A stretch of DNA of 64,000 nucleotides from positions 2,316,501 through 2,380,500 of the forward strand of contig NZ_AP024452.1 of NCBI RefSeq assembly GCF_016865485.1, in the 5' to 3' direction. Source of the stretch: Luteitalea sp. TBR-22 (lineage in GTDB: Bacteria > Acidobacteriota > Vicinamibacteria > Vicinamibacterales > Vicinamibacteraceae). Below are positions 30,425-38,384 of the stretch, piece after piece (position 1 is the first letter of the stretch; each line of letters begins with the position of its first letter). Below the pieces are notes generated by a model, which saw only the letters and a program-made list of their open reading frames with translations, searched no databases and was not told the origin of the DNA. Made by a program: the position numbers and the translations under genes.

Positions 30425-32380
30425 CTAGATCCCGACCGGTTGCGGTTCCCGGCCCTTGCTCGTGACCTCGGCGTCCGCGTCCGCGACGAACGCGGCCACC
30501 GTGCGGCTCCCGAGATCCCCGCCCTGCCGGCTGCGGACCGACACCGTGCCCTCGGCGACTTCCTTGTCGCCAACCACCAGCATATACGGCACCTTCTGCA
30601 ACTGGGCTTCCCGGATCTTGTACCCGATCTTCTCCTGCCGGTCATCGAGCCCGACCCGCAGGCCCGCCGCCTTCAGCTGCGCCTGCACCTCGGCGGCATA
30701 GGCCGCGTGGCGATCGGCGATGGGCAGCACCACGGCCTGCAGCGGCGCCAGCCAGAGCGGAAACGCCCCGGCGAAGTGCTCGATCAGCAGCGCGATGAAC
30801 CGCTCGAAGCTGCCGAAGATCGCCCGGTGGATGACCACCGGCCGGTGCTCGGCGTTGTCGGCCCCGACGTACTTCAGGTCGAAGCGCTCCGGCAGCTGGT
30901 AGTCCAGCTGGATCGTCGCGCACTGCCACTTGCGGCCAATCGCGTCGGTCACGTCGAAGTCGATCTTCGGCCCGTAGAACGCGCCGTCGCCCTCGTTGAT
31001 CGTGTACGCCTGGCCGGCCGACTCGAGCGCCAGCTTCAGCTGCGCCTCGGCGTGATCCCACGTCTCGCGCTGGCCCAGGTACTGCTCCGGCCGCGTCGAC
31101 AGCTTCACCTCGTACGTCAGCCCGAGGTCGCCGTACACCTGCTGCACGAGCCCGAGCAGCCGCTGCACTTCCTCGCCGATCTGCTCCTGCATCACGAAGC
31201 AGTGGGCGTCGTCCTGCGAGAACTGCCGCACCCGCGTCAGGCCGCCGAGCACGCCCGACGCCTCGTTGCGGTGCAGCGCCGTCTGCTCGTGGAAGCGAAT
31301 CGGCAGGTCGCGGTACGACCGCACCTGGCTGGCGAACACCAGCATGTGCCCGGGGCAGTTCATGGCCTTGAGCGCCATGTCCTCGCCCTCGTCGCCCTCG
31401 AGCACGAACATGTTCTCGCGGTAGTGGTGCCAGTGCCCCGACGTCTCCCACAGCGCCTTGTTGAAGACGATGGGGGTCTTCACCTCGTCGTAGCCGGCGG
31501 GGTAGAGCACCTTGCGCATGTACTCGGCCAGGCCGTTGTACAGCAGCGTGCCCTTGTGCAGCCAGAAGGCCGCGCCCGGCGCCCACGGGTGGAACATGAA
31601 CAGGCCGAGTTCCTTGCCCACCTTGCGGTGGTCCCGCTTCTTCGCTTCCTCGATCCGCGCCAGGTGCGCCTGCAGGTCCTTGTCGCTGAAGAACGCCGTG
31701 CCGTACACCCGCTGCATCGGCTGGTTCTTCGCGTCGCCCTTCCAGTACGCGCTCGACGTCGTCGTGAGCTTGAAGGCCTTCAGCTTGCCCGTCGAGGGCA
31801 CGTGCGGCCCGCGGCAGAAGTCCACGAAGGTGTCGCGGTCCTTGATCGTGTAGACCGAGACCTCCGACTGCCCCTGCGTGTTCTCCTCGATCAGCTGCAC
31901 CTTCAGCGGCTCGCCACGATCGGCGAAGAACCGCAGCGCCTCGTCGCGCGACCACATCTGCCGCTCGAAGACCTCGTCGGCCTGCGCCAAGCGGCGCATC
32001 TCGGCCTCGATCTTCTCGAGGTCCTCCGGCACGAACGGCCGCTCCACCACGAAGTCGTAGTAGAAGCCCGGCGGCTCGTCGATCACCGGCCCGATGCCGC
32101 ATTGCGTGCCGGGGAACAGCTTCGTGACCGCCGCGGCCAACAGGTGGGCCGTGCTGTGCCGGAACACCTTCAGCGCGTCTGGGCCGTCGGCCGTGAGGAT
32201 CTGGACGCGCGCGTCCCTGTCGAGCGGGCACGAGAGGTCGACCACCTCGTCGTCGACCTTGGCCGCCAGGGCAGCCTTGGCAAGACGCGGAGACACGTCG
32301 GCCGCGACGTCCCGGACGGGCGTACCTGCAGCGACGGATCGCGTGGATCCGTCGGGAAGCGTGACGACGACGGGTGTCAT
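30425..32380 (-). CDS. thrS: Threonine-tRNA ligase
   Basis: 651 residues. Charges tRNA-Thr and edits misacylated Ser. TGS domain (VVVTLPDGSTRSVAAGTPVRD, ~1-65), editing/SAD domain with HSTAHLLAAAVTKLFPG (~88), then FVDFCRGPHVPSTG, class II core with motif 2 FHEQTALHRNEASGVLGGLTRVRQF, MNCPGHML and zinc ligands (Cys in NCPGHM, His in ...DDAHCF and HRAIFGSFERF), and C-terminal anticodon-binding domain (QAVVLPIADRHAAYA). ATG 32380 starts the TGS domain; the 15-codon upstream extension is not conserved-looking. Directly downstream of tRNA-Val and upstream of infC. Confidence 0.96.
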   Translation of the reverse strand: MTPVVVTLPDGSTRSVAAGTPVRDVAADVSPRLAKAALAAKVDDEVVDLSCPLDRDARVQILTADGPDALKVFRHSTAHLLAAAVTKLFPGTQCGIGPVIDEPPGFYYDFVVERPFVPEDLEKIEAEMRRLAQADEVFERQMWSRDEALRFFADRGEPLKVQLIEENTQGQSEVSVYTIKDRDTFVDFCRGPHVPSTGKLKAFKLTTTSSAYWKGDAKNQPMQRVYGTAFFSDKDLQAHLARIEEAKKRDHRKVGKELGLFMFHPWAPGAAFWLHKGTLLYNGLAEYMRKVLYPAGYDEVKTPIVFNKALWETSGHWHHYRENMFVLEGDEGEDMALKAMNCPGHMLVFASQVRSYRDLPIRFHEQTALHRNEASGVLGGLTRVRQFSQDDAHCFVMQEQIGEEVQRLLGLVQQVYGDLGLTYEVKLSTRPEQYLGQRETWDHAEAQLKLALESAGQAYTINEGDGAFYGPKIDFDVTDAIGRKWQCATIQLDYQLPERFDLKYVGADNAEHRPVVIHRAIFGSFERFIALLIEHFAGAFPLWLAPLQAVVLPIADRHAAYAAEVQAQLKAAGLRVGLDDRQEKIGYKIREAQLQKVPYMLVVGDKEVAEGTVSVRSRQGGDLGSRTVAAFVADADAEVTSKGREPQPVGI

Positions 32381-32447
32381 GCCGCGAACACTGGTCTCCA
32401 CAGCCGGAGCCGGCTGGAGCAACAACCGGTGGGCGGGTGGCTGGAAA

Positions 32448-32523
32448 TGGTAGGCACGGGCGGAATCGAACCGCCGACCTCCTGCGTGTCAAGCAGGCGC
32501 TCTAACCCCTGAGCTACGCGCCT
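32448..32523 (-). tRNA. tRNA-Val (anticodon GAC)
   Basis: Full cloverleaf on the minus strand: acceptor AGGCGCG/CGTGCCT, D-arm GCTC-AGGGGTTA-GAGC, anticodon arm CCTGC-TTGACAC-GCAGG with anticodon GAC (codon GUC/GUU), variable AGGTC, T-arm GGCGG-TTCGATT-CCGCC, discriminator A and an encoded CCA. 76 nt including CCA. Confidence 0.96.
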
Positions 32524-32529
32524 ACAGCC

Positions 32530-32553
32530 GTTCGCACAAGTGCACGTGCGAAC
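32530..32553. repeat. Palindrome GTTCGCAC-aagtgcac-GTGCGAAC in the tRNA leader
   Basis: Eight-base perfect arms (plus an internal GTGCAC), 7 bp upstream of the tRNA 5' end. It falls between the predicted transcription start and the tRNA, so it is probably in the pre-tRNA leader or an operator. Confidence 0.6.
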
Positions 32554-32557
32554 AGGC

Positions 32558-32587
32558 ATGGTACAGCGAAGTGGTATGGGCGTGCAA
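32558..32587 (-). promoter_or_regulatory. sigma70-type promoter of tRNA-Val
   Basis: -35 TTGCAC (complement of 32582-32587), 18-bp spacer, -10 TACCAT (complement of 32558-32563). Predicted start near 32551, giving a ~28-nt leader before the tRNA. thrS may be read from the same promoter. Confidence 0.6.
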
Positions 32588-32624
32588 CCCGCCAGAGGAC
32601 CGGCCGTCGACGCGCGCGCCCGAG

Positions 32625-33806
32625 TCAGGCGGCCGCCTTGGCCGGCGCGGTCCGGGCCCCGATGGTCTCGAGGGCCTTGTCCAGGATCGGGTCCTCGTCG
32701 CCGAGTGGCGCGCCAAACTCCACGTCGGGCTCGGCCACCGGCACGGCAGGGACCAGCCCCGTGCCGTGGATGGCGGTGCCCTTGGGCGACAGCCATCGCG
32801 CGTACGTGAGCCACAGGCCGCTGCCATCGGGCAGCTTCACCAGCTTCTGCGCCGCCGCCCGGCCGAGCGTCCGCTCGCCGATGATCCGGGCGCGATCGTT
32901 CTCCACCAGCGCCGCTGCGAAGACCTCCGCGGCCTGAGAAGTGCCGTTGGTGGTCAGCAGGGTGACCGGCAGCGTGAGGCTGCCGTCGCCCGCCCGCGCC
33001 TCGACCTTCTGCTGCCCCTGGTTGCGCGCCTCGCGAATGGCCAGCGTGCCGGTCTTGACGAAGGGCCGCGCGGCCTCGGCGCCCAGCGCGGGATCGCCCT
33101 CGGCCGTGTGTCGCAGGTCGATGAGCACCTGCGTCGCGCCCTGGGTGACCGCCTGCGCCACGGCCTCCCGCAGCTGCTGCGGGGTGCGTTCGCCGAAGGC
33201 CGCCACGCGCAGGAGCCCGACACCGGGCGCCGGCATCGTCGTGGTCACCGCCACCGGCAGCGGCGCGACGCGCGTCAGGACGACCTCGTGCGTGTCGGTC
33301 TGGCTGCCGCGCAGGACGGTGAGGGTGACCTTCGACCCTTCGGGACCGCGCAGGAGGCGCTCGCCCTGGAAGAGCGACATGTGCCGGGTCGACTTGCCGT
33401 CGATGGCGCGAATGTAGTCGCCGGTGTGCAGGCCCGCCTTGGCCGCCGGCGAGCCATCGCGCGCCGCCACCACGCGCAGGTAGTACTGGCGCGTCAGCGA
33501 GAGGCCGGTGGTGCCCGAGGCGGAGGCCGCGCTGCCGTCGATGCCCTTGACCTGCGAGGCGTCCAGCCAGGAGCTGTCCGGATCCAGGCCCTCGGCCAGG
33601 CCCAGCATCGCGCCGTCGAGCACCGTGTCGGCGCTCGGTTCCTCCACGTAGCTGCCGAAGATCAACGACACCACGTCGTCGAACACCCGCAGGTGCGGAT
33701 AGGCGCCCGGGGTGGTGCGCTGCTGGCCCAGCAGTCCACCCACGAGCGTGAACACGACGAGCGGGGTGGTGAGAGCGAGCACGAGGTAGCGGGTACGGGT
33801 GGTCAT
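32625..33806 (-). CDS. S41 (CtpA-like) family protein with altered catalytic dyad
   Basis: 393 residues. Signal peptide or anchor (~8-28), CtpA N-terminal helices (VFDDVVSLIFGSYVEEPSADTVLDGAMLG), PDZ domain (~100-180, SPAAKAGLHTGDYIRAIDGK) and S41 core. Against the consensus VNEGSASASEIVAGAL...GEKTFGKG the protein reads TTNGTSQAAEVFAAAL...GERTLGRA: the catalytic Ser position is Gln and the catalytic Lys is Arg. The DLRNNPGG element is DLRHTAEGD. So it is probably a non-catalytic scaffold, unless the neighbouring Ser substitutes. It follows envC, the usual partner order, with 43 bp between. Confidence 0.85.
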   Translation of the reverse strand: MTTRTRYLVLALTTPLVVFTLVGGLLGQQRTTPGAYPHLRVFDDVVSLIFGSYVEEPSADTVLDGAMLGLAEGLDPDSSWLDASQVKGIDGSAASASGTTGLSLTRQYYLRVVAARDGSPAAKAGLHTGDYIRAIDGKSTRHMSLFQGERLLRGPEGSKVTLTVLRGSQTDTHEVVLTRVAPLPVAVTTTMPAPGVGLLRVAAFGERTPQQLREAVAQAVTQGATQVLIDLRHTAEGDPALGAEAARPFVKTGTLAIREARNQGQQKVEARAGDGSLTLPVTLLTTNGTSQAAEVFAAALVENDRARIIGERTLGRAAAQKLVKLPDGSGLWLTYARWLSPKGTAIHGTGLVPAVPVAEPDVEFGAPLGDEDPILDKALETIGARTAPAKAAA

Positions 33807-33823
33807 TCGTGATGCCGCGATGC

Positions 33824-33848
33824 GGGGAATGCCGGGAATGCCGGGATG
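33824..33848. repeat. Short tandem GGGAATGCC array (9-bp period)
   Basis: GGGAATGCC, GGGAATGCC, GGGATGC between the ctpA-like start and the envC stop. Similar words (GCGATGCCGGGGATGC) occur at 53646-53661. Confidence 0.5.
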
Positions 33849-33849
33849 C

Positions 33850-35052
33850 TCACTGGGCGCGTGCCAACCATTCTAGGGGATTGACCGGACGTCCGTCGAC
33901 GCGAACCTCCAGGTACAGCCCCGGCTGCCCATCAGGGGCGTCGCCCACCTGACCGACGATCGCGCCGGCGTCGATGGTGGCTCCCCGTTGGACGCCGACC
34001 AGCGACAGGTAGCCGTACAGCGAGTAGGCCTGCCGCCCGTGGTCGACGATCACCAGCTGGCCGAAGCCCGTGAACGTGCCGGCGAACACGACCGTGCCGG
34101 GATGGATGGCCCGCACCGGCTTGCCGGCGTCGGCGGCGATCGTGATGCCGTTACTCACCGTCGTGGTGCCGAAACGCGGATCGCGCTGGCGACCGAAGCG
34201 GCCCGCCACCTGGCCGTCGACCGGCCAGGGCAACTGCCGGCGGCGAGCGCCGAGCGGCACGCGGTCGACCGGCGGCGCGGTGGGAACCGCCGGCGCTGCG
34301 GGGCGCCCTTCGATGCGGGCGGCCATCGTCGAGTCGAGCCGCGCGCGGGCGGCGACCAGTTCGGACAGCCAGCGCTCCCGTTCCGCCGTCTCCTGCTCCA
34401 GCGACGCGAGCAGGTCCTGCTTGCGGATGGCGGCCGCCTCGGCCGCGAGCCGACGCGTCCGCGCTTCGGCCTGCAGGGCGCGGGCATCGCGCTGCCGCAC
34501 GGCCAGCAGGGATCGGGTCTGCGCCAGCTCGTCGGCGTTCTGGCGGTACTCGGCCAGCCGTCGCCCGTCGTCACGCGCCAGGTAGTTCATCAGGCGCGCC
34601 GCCCGACCGACGGCTTGCGCGCTCTTCGCGTTCCACGCGATGCGCGCGTAGCCGACGCGCCCGAGCCGCTGGAGCCGCCGGAGGCGCGCGGCCACGGCGG
34701 GGCGCTCGCGATCGAGGGTGCCCTGCAGCTCGTCCTGCCGCGCGGTGAGCTTCGCGATGTCGCCACCGAGGACGGCGATCGCCTGCCGCGCCTCCGCCTC
34801 TCGCGCCAACTGGAGGTTGCGCTCGACCTCCAGCTTGCGCAGTTCGTCGAGCACCGACTTCGACTGGCGCTTGAGGACCTCGGCCTCTCTCGTCAGCGCA
34901 GCGATCCGCTCGCGCGTCGCCTGCTGCGCCTTGGCGGCCTCGGCCGCCTGCACGAGCGGCGACGCCTGGGTCGGCTCGGCCGGCGTCGTGCTCGGCGAGG
35001 CCTGCTGCAGCGTGGCCAACTGCGCGGCCAGCAGGAGCGAGAGGAACAGCAC
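33850..35052 (-). CDS. EnvC-like murein hydrolase activator
   Basis: 400 residues. Signal peptide (MLFLSLLLAAQLATL..., cleavage near residue 20), long coiled coil (~35-250) and a C-terminal LytM/M23 domain (~285-400). The M23 zinc ligands are lost: the HxGxD site reads SNGITIA and the HxH site LYLEVR, as in EnvC, which activates amidases instead of cutting peptidoglycan itself. The coiled coil would bind FtsEX. GTG 35052 lies 6 nt after a TACCCT box (leaderless). Divergent from ruvX; followed by the ctpA-like gene. Confidence 0.85.
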   Translation of the reverse strand: MLFLSLLLAAQLATLQQASPSTTPAEPTQASPLVQAAEAAKAQQATRERIAALTREAEVLKRQSKSVLDELRKLEVERNLQLAREAEARQAIAVLGGDIAKLTARQDELQGTLDRERPAVAARLRRLQRLGRVGYARIAWNAKSAQAVGRAARLMNYLARDDGRRLAEYRQNADELAQTRSLLAVRQRDARALQAEARTRRLAAEAAAIRKQDLLASLEQETAERERWLSELVAARARLDSTMAARIEGRPAAPAVPTAPPVDRVPLGARRRQLPWPVDGQVAGRFGRQRDPRFGTTTVSNGITIAADAGKPVRAIHPGTVVFAGTFTGFGQLVIVDHGRQAYSLYGYLSLVGVQRGATIDAGAIVGQVGDAPDGQPGLYLEVRVDGRPVNPLEWLARAQ

Positions 35053-35058
35053 GGGTTC

Positions 35059-35091
35059 AGGGTAACGCCGAACGCCGAACGCCGAGCGCCG
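35059..35091. promoter_or_regulatory. envC -10 box TACCCT fused to a heptamer array (AACGCCG)4
   Basis: Minus-strand TACCCT (35064-35059) ends 6 nt before the envC GTG. Directly behind it lie four AACGCCG-type units (35064-35091), so the repeat occupies the -35 region. Confidence 0.55.
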
Positions 35092-35151
35092 ACGAGGAGC
35101 CACGAAGGCCGACGGCCGAGTGACGCAGGCCGAATGACCAGGTGCCCCTGT

Positions 35152-35157
35152 TACCCT
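35152..35157 (+). promoter_or_regulatory. -10 box TACCCT for a leaderless ruvX-mltG transcript
   Basis: GTTACCCT is followed by 7 nt and the GTG start. The same octamer GTTACCCT serves the divergent envC gene on the other strand. Confidence 0.6.
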
Positions 35158-35164
35158 GTTCGCC

Positions 35165-35605
35165 GTGCGTGTGCTGGCGTTCGATCTCGGTGCCCGTCGC
35201 ACCGGCGTGGCCATCAGCGATGCGTCGGGAACGTTGGCGCGGCCGCTCGAGGTGGTGCAGGGGCCGTCGCTCAAGGCGCAGTGGGGCGCGTTGCTCGACG
35301 TGATTGCCCGCGCCCAGGCCGACGATGAGCCACTCGAGACCGTGGTGGTGGGCGTGCCGCGGCGCCTCGACGGCAGCCCGACCGACTTCACGCCGGCGGC
35401 CCTCGACTTCGTGGCGCGCCTGTCGCGACGGATTGCGGTGCCGGTGGTGCCGCTCGACGAGCGGCTGACGAGCGTCGAGGCCGAGGCCCTGCTGGCGACC
35501 CGCGAGAAGGACTGGCGCCGACGCAAGGCGCAACTGGACGCGGCGGCCGCCGCCGTGCTGCTGCAGGAATATCTCGACACCCGACAAAGGATCTCGCCCG
35601 CGTGA
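35165..35605 (+). CDS. ruvX: Putative Holliday junction resolvase / pre-16S rRNA nuclease YqgF
   Basis: 146 residues, RNase H-like fold. VLAFDLGARRTGVAISD near the N-terminus carries the first catalytic Asp, VVVGVPRRLDGSPTDF the central motif, and PLDERLTSVEAE plus KAQLDAAAAAVLLQEYLD the C-terminal acidic residues. In E. coli YqgF finishes the 5' end of 16S rRNA. Ends in a GTGA overlap with mltG, a common pairing. Confidence 0.92.
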   Translation: MRVLAFDLGARRTGVAISDASGTLARPLEVVQGPSLKAQWGALLDVIARAQADDEPLETVVVGVPRRLDGSPTDFTPAALDFVARLSRRIAVPVVPLDERLTSVEAEALLATREKDWRRRKAQLDAAAAAVLLQEYLDTRQRISPA

Positions 35606-36621
35606 AGCGCTTCCTCCTGTTCCTGCTGCTCGTCCTCCTGCTGGTCGCCCTCGGGGCCGGCCTGTGGGTGCGCCAGCGCGTGACCGCGCCCTTCGCCGGG
35701 TTCTCCGGCGAGCAGTTCATCGAGATTCCGCAAGGGGAGAGCACGGCGGGCATCGGCCGTCGCCTGGTGGAGGCGGGCGTGATCCGCGACCCGCTCACCT
35801 TCCGCCTCGCGGTGCGGACGTTTGCGCGCGGGCGGTCGCTGAAGGCGGGCGAGTACCGCTTCGAGGGCGCGTCGACGCCGGCCGAGGTCATCGAGAGGCT
35901 CGCGAAGGGCGACGTGTATCTGGTGTCGTTGACGTTCCCCGAGGGCCTGACGGCGCAGGAGATGGCCGTCCTGTTCGGGCAGAGCGGGCTGGGCAGCGCC
36001 GACGCGTTCGTGGAGGCGTCGCGCGACCCGTCGTTGATCGCCGAGGTCGATCCCCAGGCCGATACGCTCGAGGGCTACCTGTTCCCCGACACCTACAGCC
36101 TGCCGCGCCGCATCTCGGCCAGGGCCATGGTGGGACGCATGGTCAAGCGGTTCACGACGGTGTTCGACGACGACCTGCGACGGCAGGCCAGGGCGACCGG
36201 CCTCACCGTGCGGCAGATCATGTCGATTGCGGCGCTCGTCGAGAAGGAGACCGCGCGCGCCGAGGAGCGGCCGCTCGTTGCGGCCGTGTATCGCAACCGC
36301 TTCCGCATCGGCATGCCGATGCAGGCCGACCCGACGGTCATCTACGCCCTCAAGCGGGCGGGGAAGTGGAACGGCAACATCCGCAAGGGCGACCTGATGT
36401 TCGACTCGCCGTACAACACCTACCGCTATCCCGGACTGCCTCCCGGGCCGATCGCCTCGCCGGGCCGTGCGGCCATCGAGGCGACGATCTCGCCTGCGAA
36501 GGTCGACTATCTCTACTTCGTCAGCCGCAACGACGGCTCGCACGCCTTCGCGAGCACGCTTCCGGAACACAACCGGAACGTGCAGAAGTGGCAGGTCGAG
36601 TACTTCCGCGCGAGGAGGTAA
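35602..36621 (+). CDS. mltG: Endolytic transglycosylase MltG
   Basis: 339 residues. Inner-membrane enzyme that cuts nascent glycan strands and sets their length. One N-terminal membrane helix (~5-25), LysM-like region (~40-100, IPQGESTAGIGRRLVEAGVI), and YceG catalytic domain with GYLFPDTYSLPR, SIAALVEKETARAEERPLVAAVYRNR (catalytic Glu in EKET), MQADPTVIYAL, SPYNTYRYPGLPPGPIASPG and FVSRNDGSHAFASTLPEHN. GTG start in the ruvX stop. The TAA stop is part of the left tip GGTAATT of repeat copy 6. Confidence 0.95.
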   Translation: MKRFLLFLLLVLLLVALGAGLWVRQRVTAPFAGFSGEQFIEIPQGESTAGIGRRLVEAGVIRDPLTFRLAVRTFARGRSLKAGEYRFEGASTPAEVIERLAKGDVYLVSLTFPEGLTAQEMAVLFGQSGLGSADAFVEASRDPSLIAEVDPQADTLEGYLFPDTYSLPRRISARAMVGRMVKRFTTVFDDDLRRQARATGLTVRQIMSIAALVEKETARAEERPLVAAVYRNRFRIGMPMQADPTVIYALKRAGKWNGNIRKGDLMFDSPYNTYRYPGLPPGPIASPGRAAIEATISPAKVDYLYFVSRNDGSHAFASTLPEHNRNVQKWQVEYFRARR

Positions 36622-36725
36622 TTCGAAATTGGAGATTTGAAATTCTCGAGCGCCGGCTGCGCCTGGCGCGGCGGAGGCCGAAGGCCAAGCCGCCGGGAAT
36701 TTCAAATTTCGAATTTCAGATTGCC
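36617..36725. repeat. Stop-codon-associated inverted-end repeat, copy 6 (109 bp)
   Basis: Left GGTAATTCGAAATTGGAG, right AATTTCGAATTTCAGATTGCC; GC core between. It fills the gap between convergent mltG and nadK; the left tip holds the mltG TAA and the right tip is 4 bp from the nadK stop. Confidence 0.85.
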
Positions 36726-36729
36726 AGCG

Positions 36730-37626
36730 TCAGCGCTCTGCCCAGCGCAGCTTCTGGCGCAGCACCTGGAAATAGCCGTGCGATGACGGCTTGAGCAGGC
36801 GGAGTTCGTACGGCGCCTTGTGAATCGACACGGTGTCGCCAGGGCCAATCGCGTCGCCGGTCTGCCCGTCGAAGGTGACGTAGGTCTCCTCGCGCGGCGA
36901 GCGCGGGATGTCGCCGGCCAGCACGATCTCGATCGCGACCGAGGCCGGCAGCATCACCGGGCGGTTGGTGAGCGTGTGCGGGGCGATCGGCGTCAGCACC
37001 AGCGCGTCGACGGCCGGGTGGACGATCGGGCCGCCGGCCGAGAGGTTGTAGGCGGTCGATCCGGTCGGCGAGGCGACGATCAGGCCGTCGGCCTTGAAGC
37101 GGGCGATCAGCTGCCCGTCGGCCGACGCCACCAGATCGATCATCCGCGAGAGCGCCCCCTTGGTGATCACCACGTCGTTGAGCGCGACGTGCCGGAGGCG
37201 CGTCCCGTCGGGCCGCCGCACGATCGCCTCGAGCATGAGGCGCCGTTCCTCGTGCGCGGTGCCGGCGAGCGCCTGCGCGATGGCGTCGTACACCTCGGTG
37301 ACCCGCACCTCGGTCAGGAACCCGAGGCTGCCGAAGTTCACCGCCACGACCGGCACGTCGTAGCCGCCGGTGGCCAGGCGACCGGCCGTGCCGAGCAACG
37401 TGCCGTCGCCGCCCAGCACGATGAGCAACTGCTCGTCGCGCCCGAGGTGCTCCGCGTCGCAGTGCTCTCCGGGGAGCGGGCGGCGCGAGAGGCCGGCCGT
37501 CGCCGTCTCGTAGCACGGCGTGATGCCGTGCTGGCGCAGCCACGTGCCCAGTTCATGCAGCAGGTCGGCCGCCTCGAACAGGCCGGGCTTGGCCACCAGG
37601 CCGACGCGATTGACGGGGGCACTCAT
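36730..37626 (-). CDS. nadK: NAD kinase
   Basis: 298 residues. Phosphorylates NAD to NADP. GGDGT motif in VLGGDGTLLGTAGRL (~70), NFGSLGFLTEV (~95), RHVALNDVVITKGALSRMI (~145), and the Gly-rich loop FKADGLIVASPTGSTAYNLSAGGPIVHP (~175-200) with the catalytic Asp in GGDG. The ATG overlaps the tlyA stop (ATGA). Last gene of the xse-isp operon and convergent with mltG. Confidence 0.95.
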   Translation of the reverse strand: MSAPVNRVGLVAKPGLFEAADLLHELGTWLRQHGITPCYETATAGLSRRPLPGEHCDAEHLGRDEQLLIVLGGDGTLLGTAGRLATGGYDVPVVAVNFGSLGFLTEVRVTEVYDAIAQALAGTAHEERRLMLEAIVRRPDGTRLRHVALNDVVITKGALSRMIDLVASADGQLIARFKADGLIVASPTGSTAYNLSAGGPIVHPAVDALVLTPIAPHTLTNRPVMLPASVAIEIVLAGDIPRSPREETYVTFDGQTGDAIGPGDTVSIHKAPYELRLLKPSSHGYFQVLRQKLRWAER

Positions 37627-38384
37627 GCACGACTCCTGAAGTGGGCGAGCCACTCGCGATTGCCTTCCATGCCCTCGATGGGCGAGGCCGCGTGCGCCTG
37701 CACGTCCAGCCCCAGCGCAGCGGCGGTCGCCACGACCTCGGCGAGCACCCGCGCCCGCACCGCCTCGTCGCGCACGATGCCGTGCTTGCCGACCTCGTCG
37801 CGACCAGCCTCGAACTGCGGCTTGACCAGCGTGACGACGTCGGCGCCCGGCCGCAACAGCGGCGGCACGACGGGGAGAATGTACCGCAGGGAGATGAACG
37901 ACACGTCGGCGGTGACGATGTCGAACGCCCGGTGGCCCTCGGGCAGGTCGGCGGGCACCAGGTGCCGGGCGTTGATGCGTTCGAGGCAACTGACGCGCGG
38001 ATCGGACCGCAACCGCCAGTCCATCTGGTTGTGGCCGACGTCGAGCGCCACGACGTGCGCGGCGCCGCGGCGCAGCAGCACGTCGGTGAAGCCGCCGGTC
38101 GACGCCCCGATGTCGAGCGCCTCGCGGCCCTCCACGGCGATGCCGAAGGTGTCGAGGGCGTGCACCAGCTTCAGGGCGCCGCGCCCGACGTAGGGATGGT
38201 CGGCCTGTCGCACCTGGACGTCGGCATCCTCGCGCACCAGGTGGCCGGGCTTGGGGGAACTGGTGGTCCCCGGCAGCGTCACGTGCCCGGCCAGGATCAG
38301 CGCGCGCGCCCGCTCGCGCGAGGCCGCGTGTCCGCGCTGCACGAGCAGCTGATCGAGCCTCACACGGGCAGCGCGGTCGGTCAC
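37623..38384 (-). CDS. tlyA: TlyA-family rRNA 2'-O-methyltransferase
   Basis: 253 residues. S4 RNA-binding domain at the N-terminus (VRLDQLLVQRGHAASRERARALILAG), then an FtsJ-type SAM methyltransferase: KPGHLVREDA, YVGRGALKLVHALD, ALDIGASTGGFTDVLLRRG (motif I), VALDVGHNQM, and LVKPQFEAGRDEVGKHGIVRD. TlyA proteins methylate 16S and/or 23S rRNA ribose; old name hemolysin A. Short N-terminus fits TlyA(II). GTG start in the ispA stop (GTGA), stop in the nadK start (ATGA). Confidence 0.92.
   Translation of the reverse strand: MTDRAARVRLDQLLVQRGHAASRERARALILAGHVTLPGTTSSPKPGHLVREDADVQVRQADHPYVGRGALKLVHALDTFGIAVEGREALDIGASTGGFTDVLLRRGAAHVVALDVGHNQMDWRLRSDPRVSCLERINARHLVPADLPEGHRAFDIVTADVSFISLRYILPVVPPLLRPGADVVTLVKPQFEAGRDEVGKHGIVRDEAVRARVLAEVVATAAALGLDVQAHAASPIEGMEGNREWLAHFRSRA

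Noticed and set aside
33850-35052. Active M23 endopeptidase
   Set aside because: Zinc-ligand residues are replaced (SNGITIA, LYLEVR), so EnvC-type activator is the better call.
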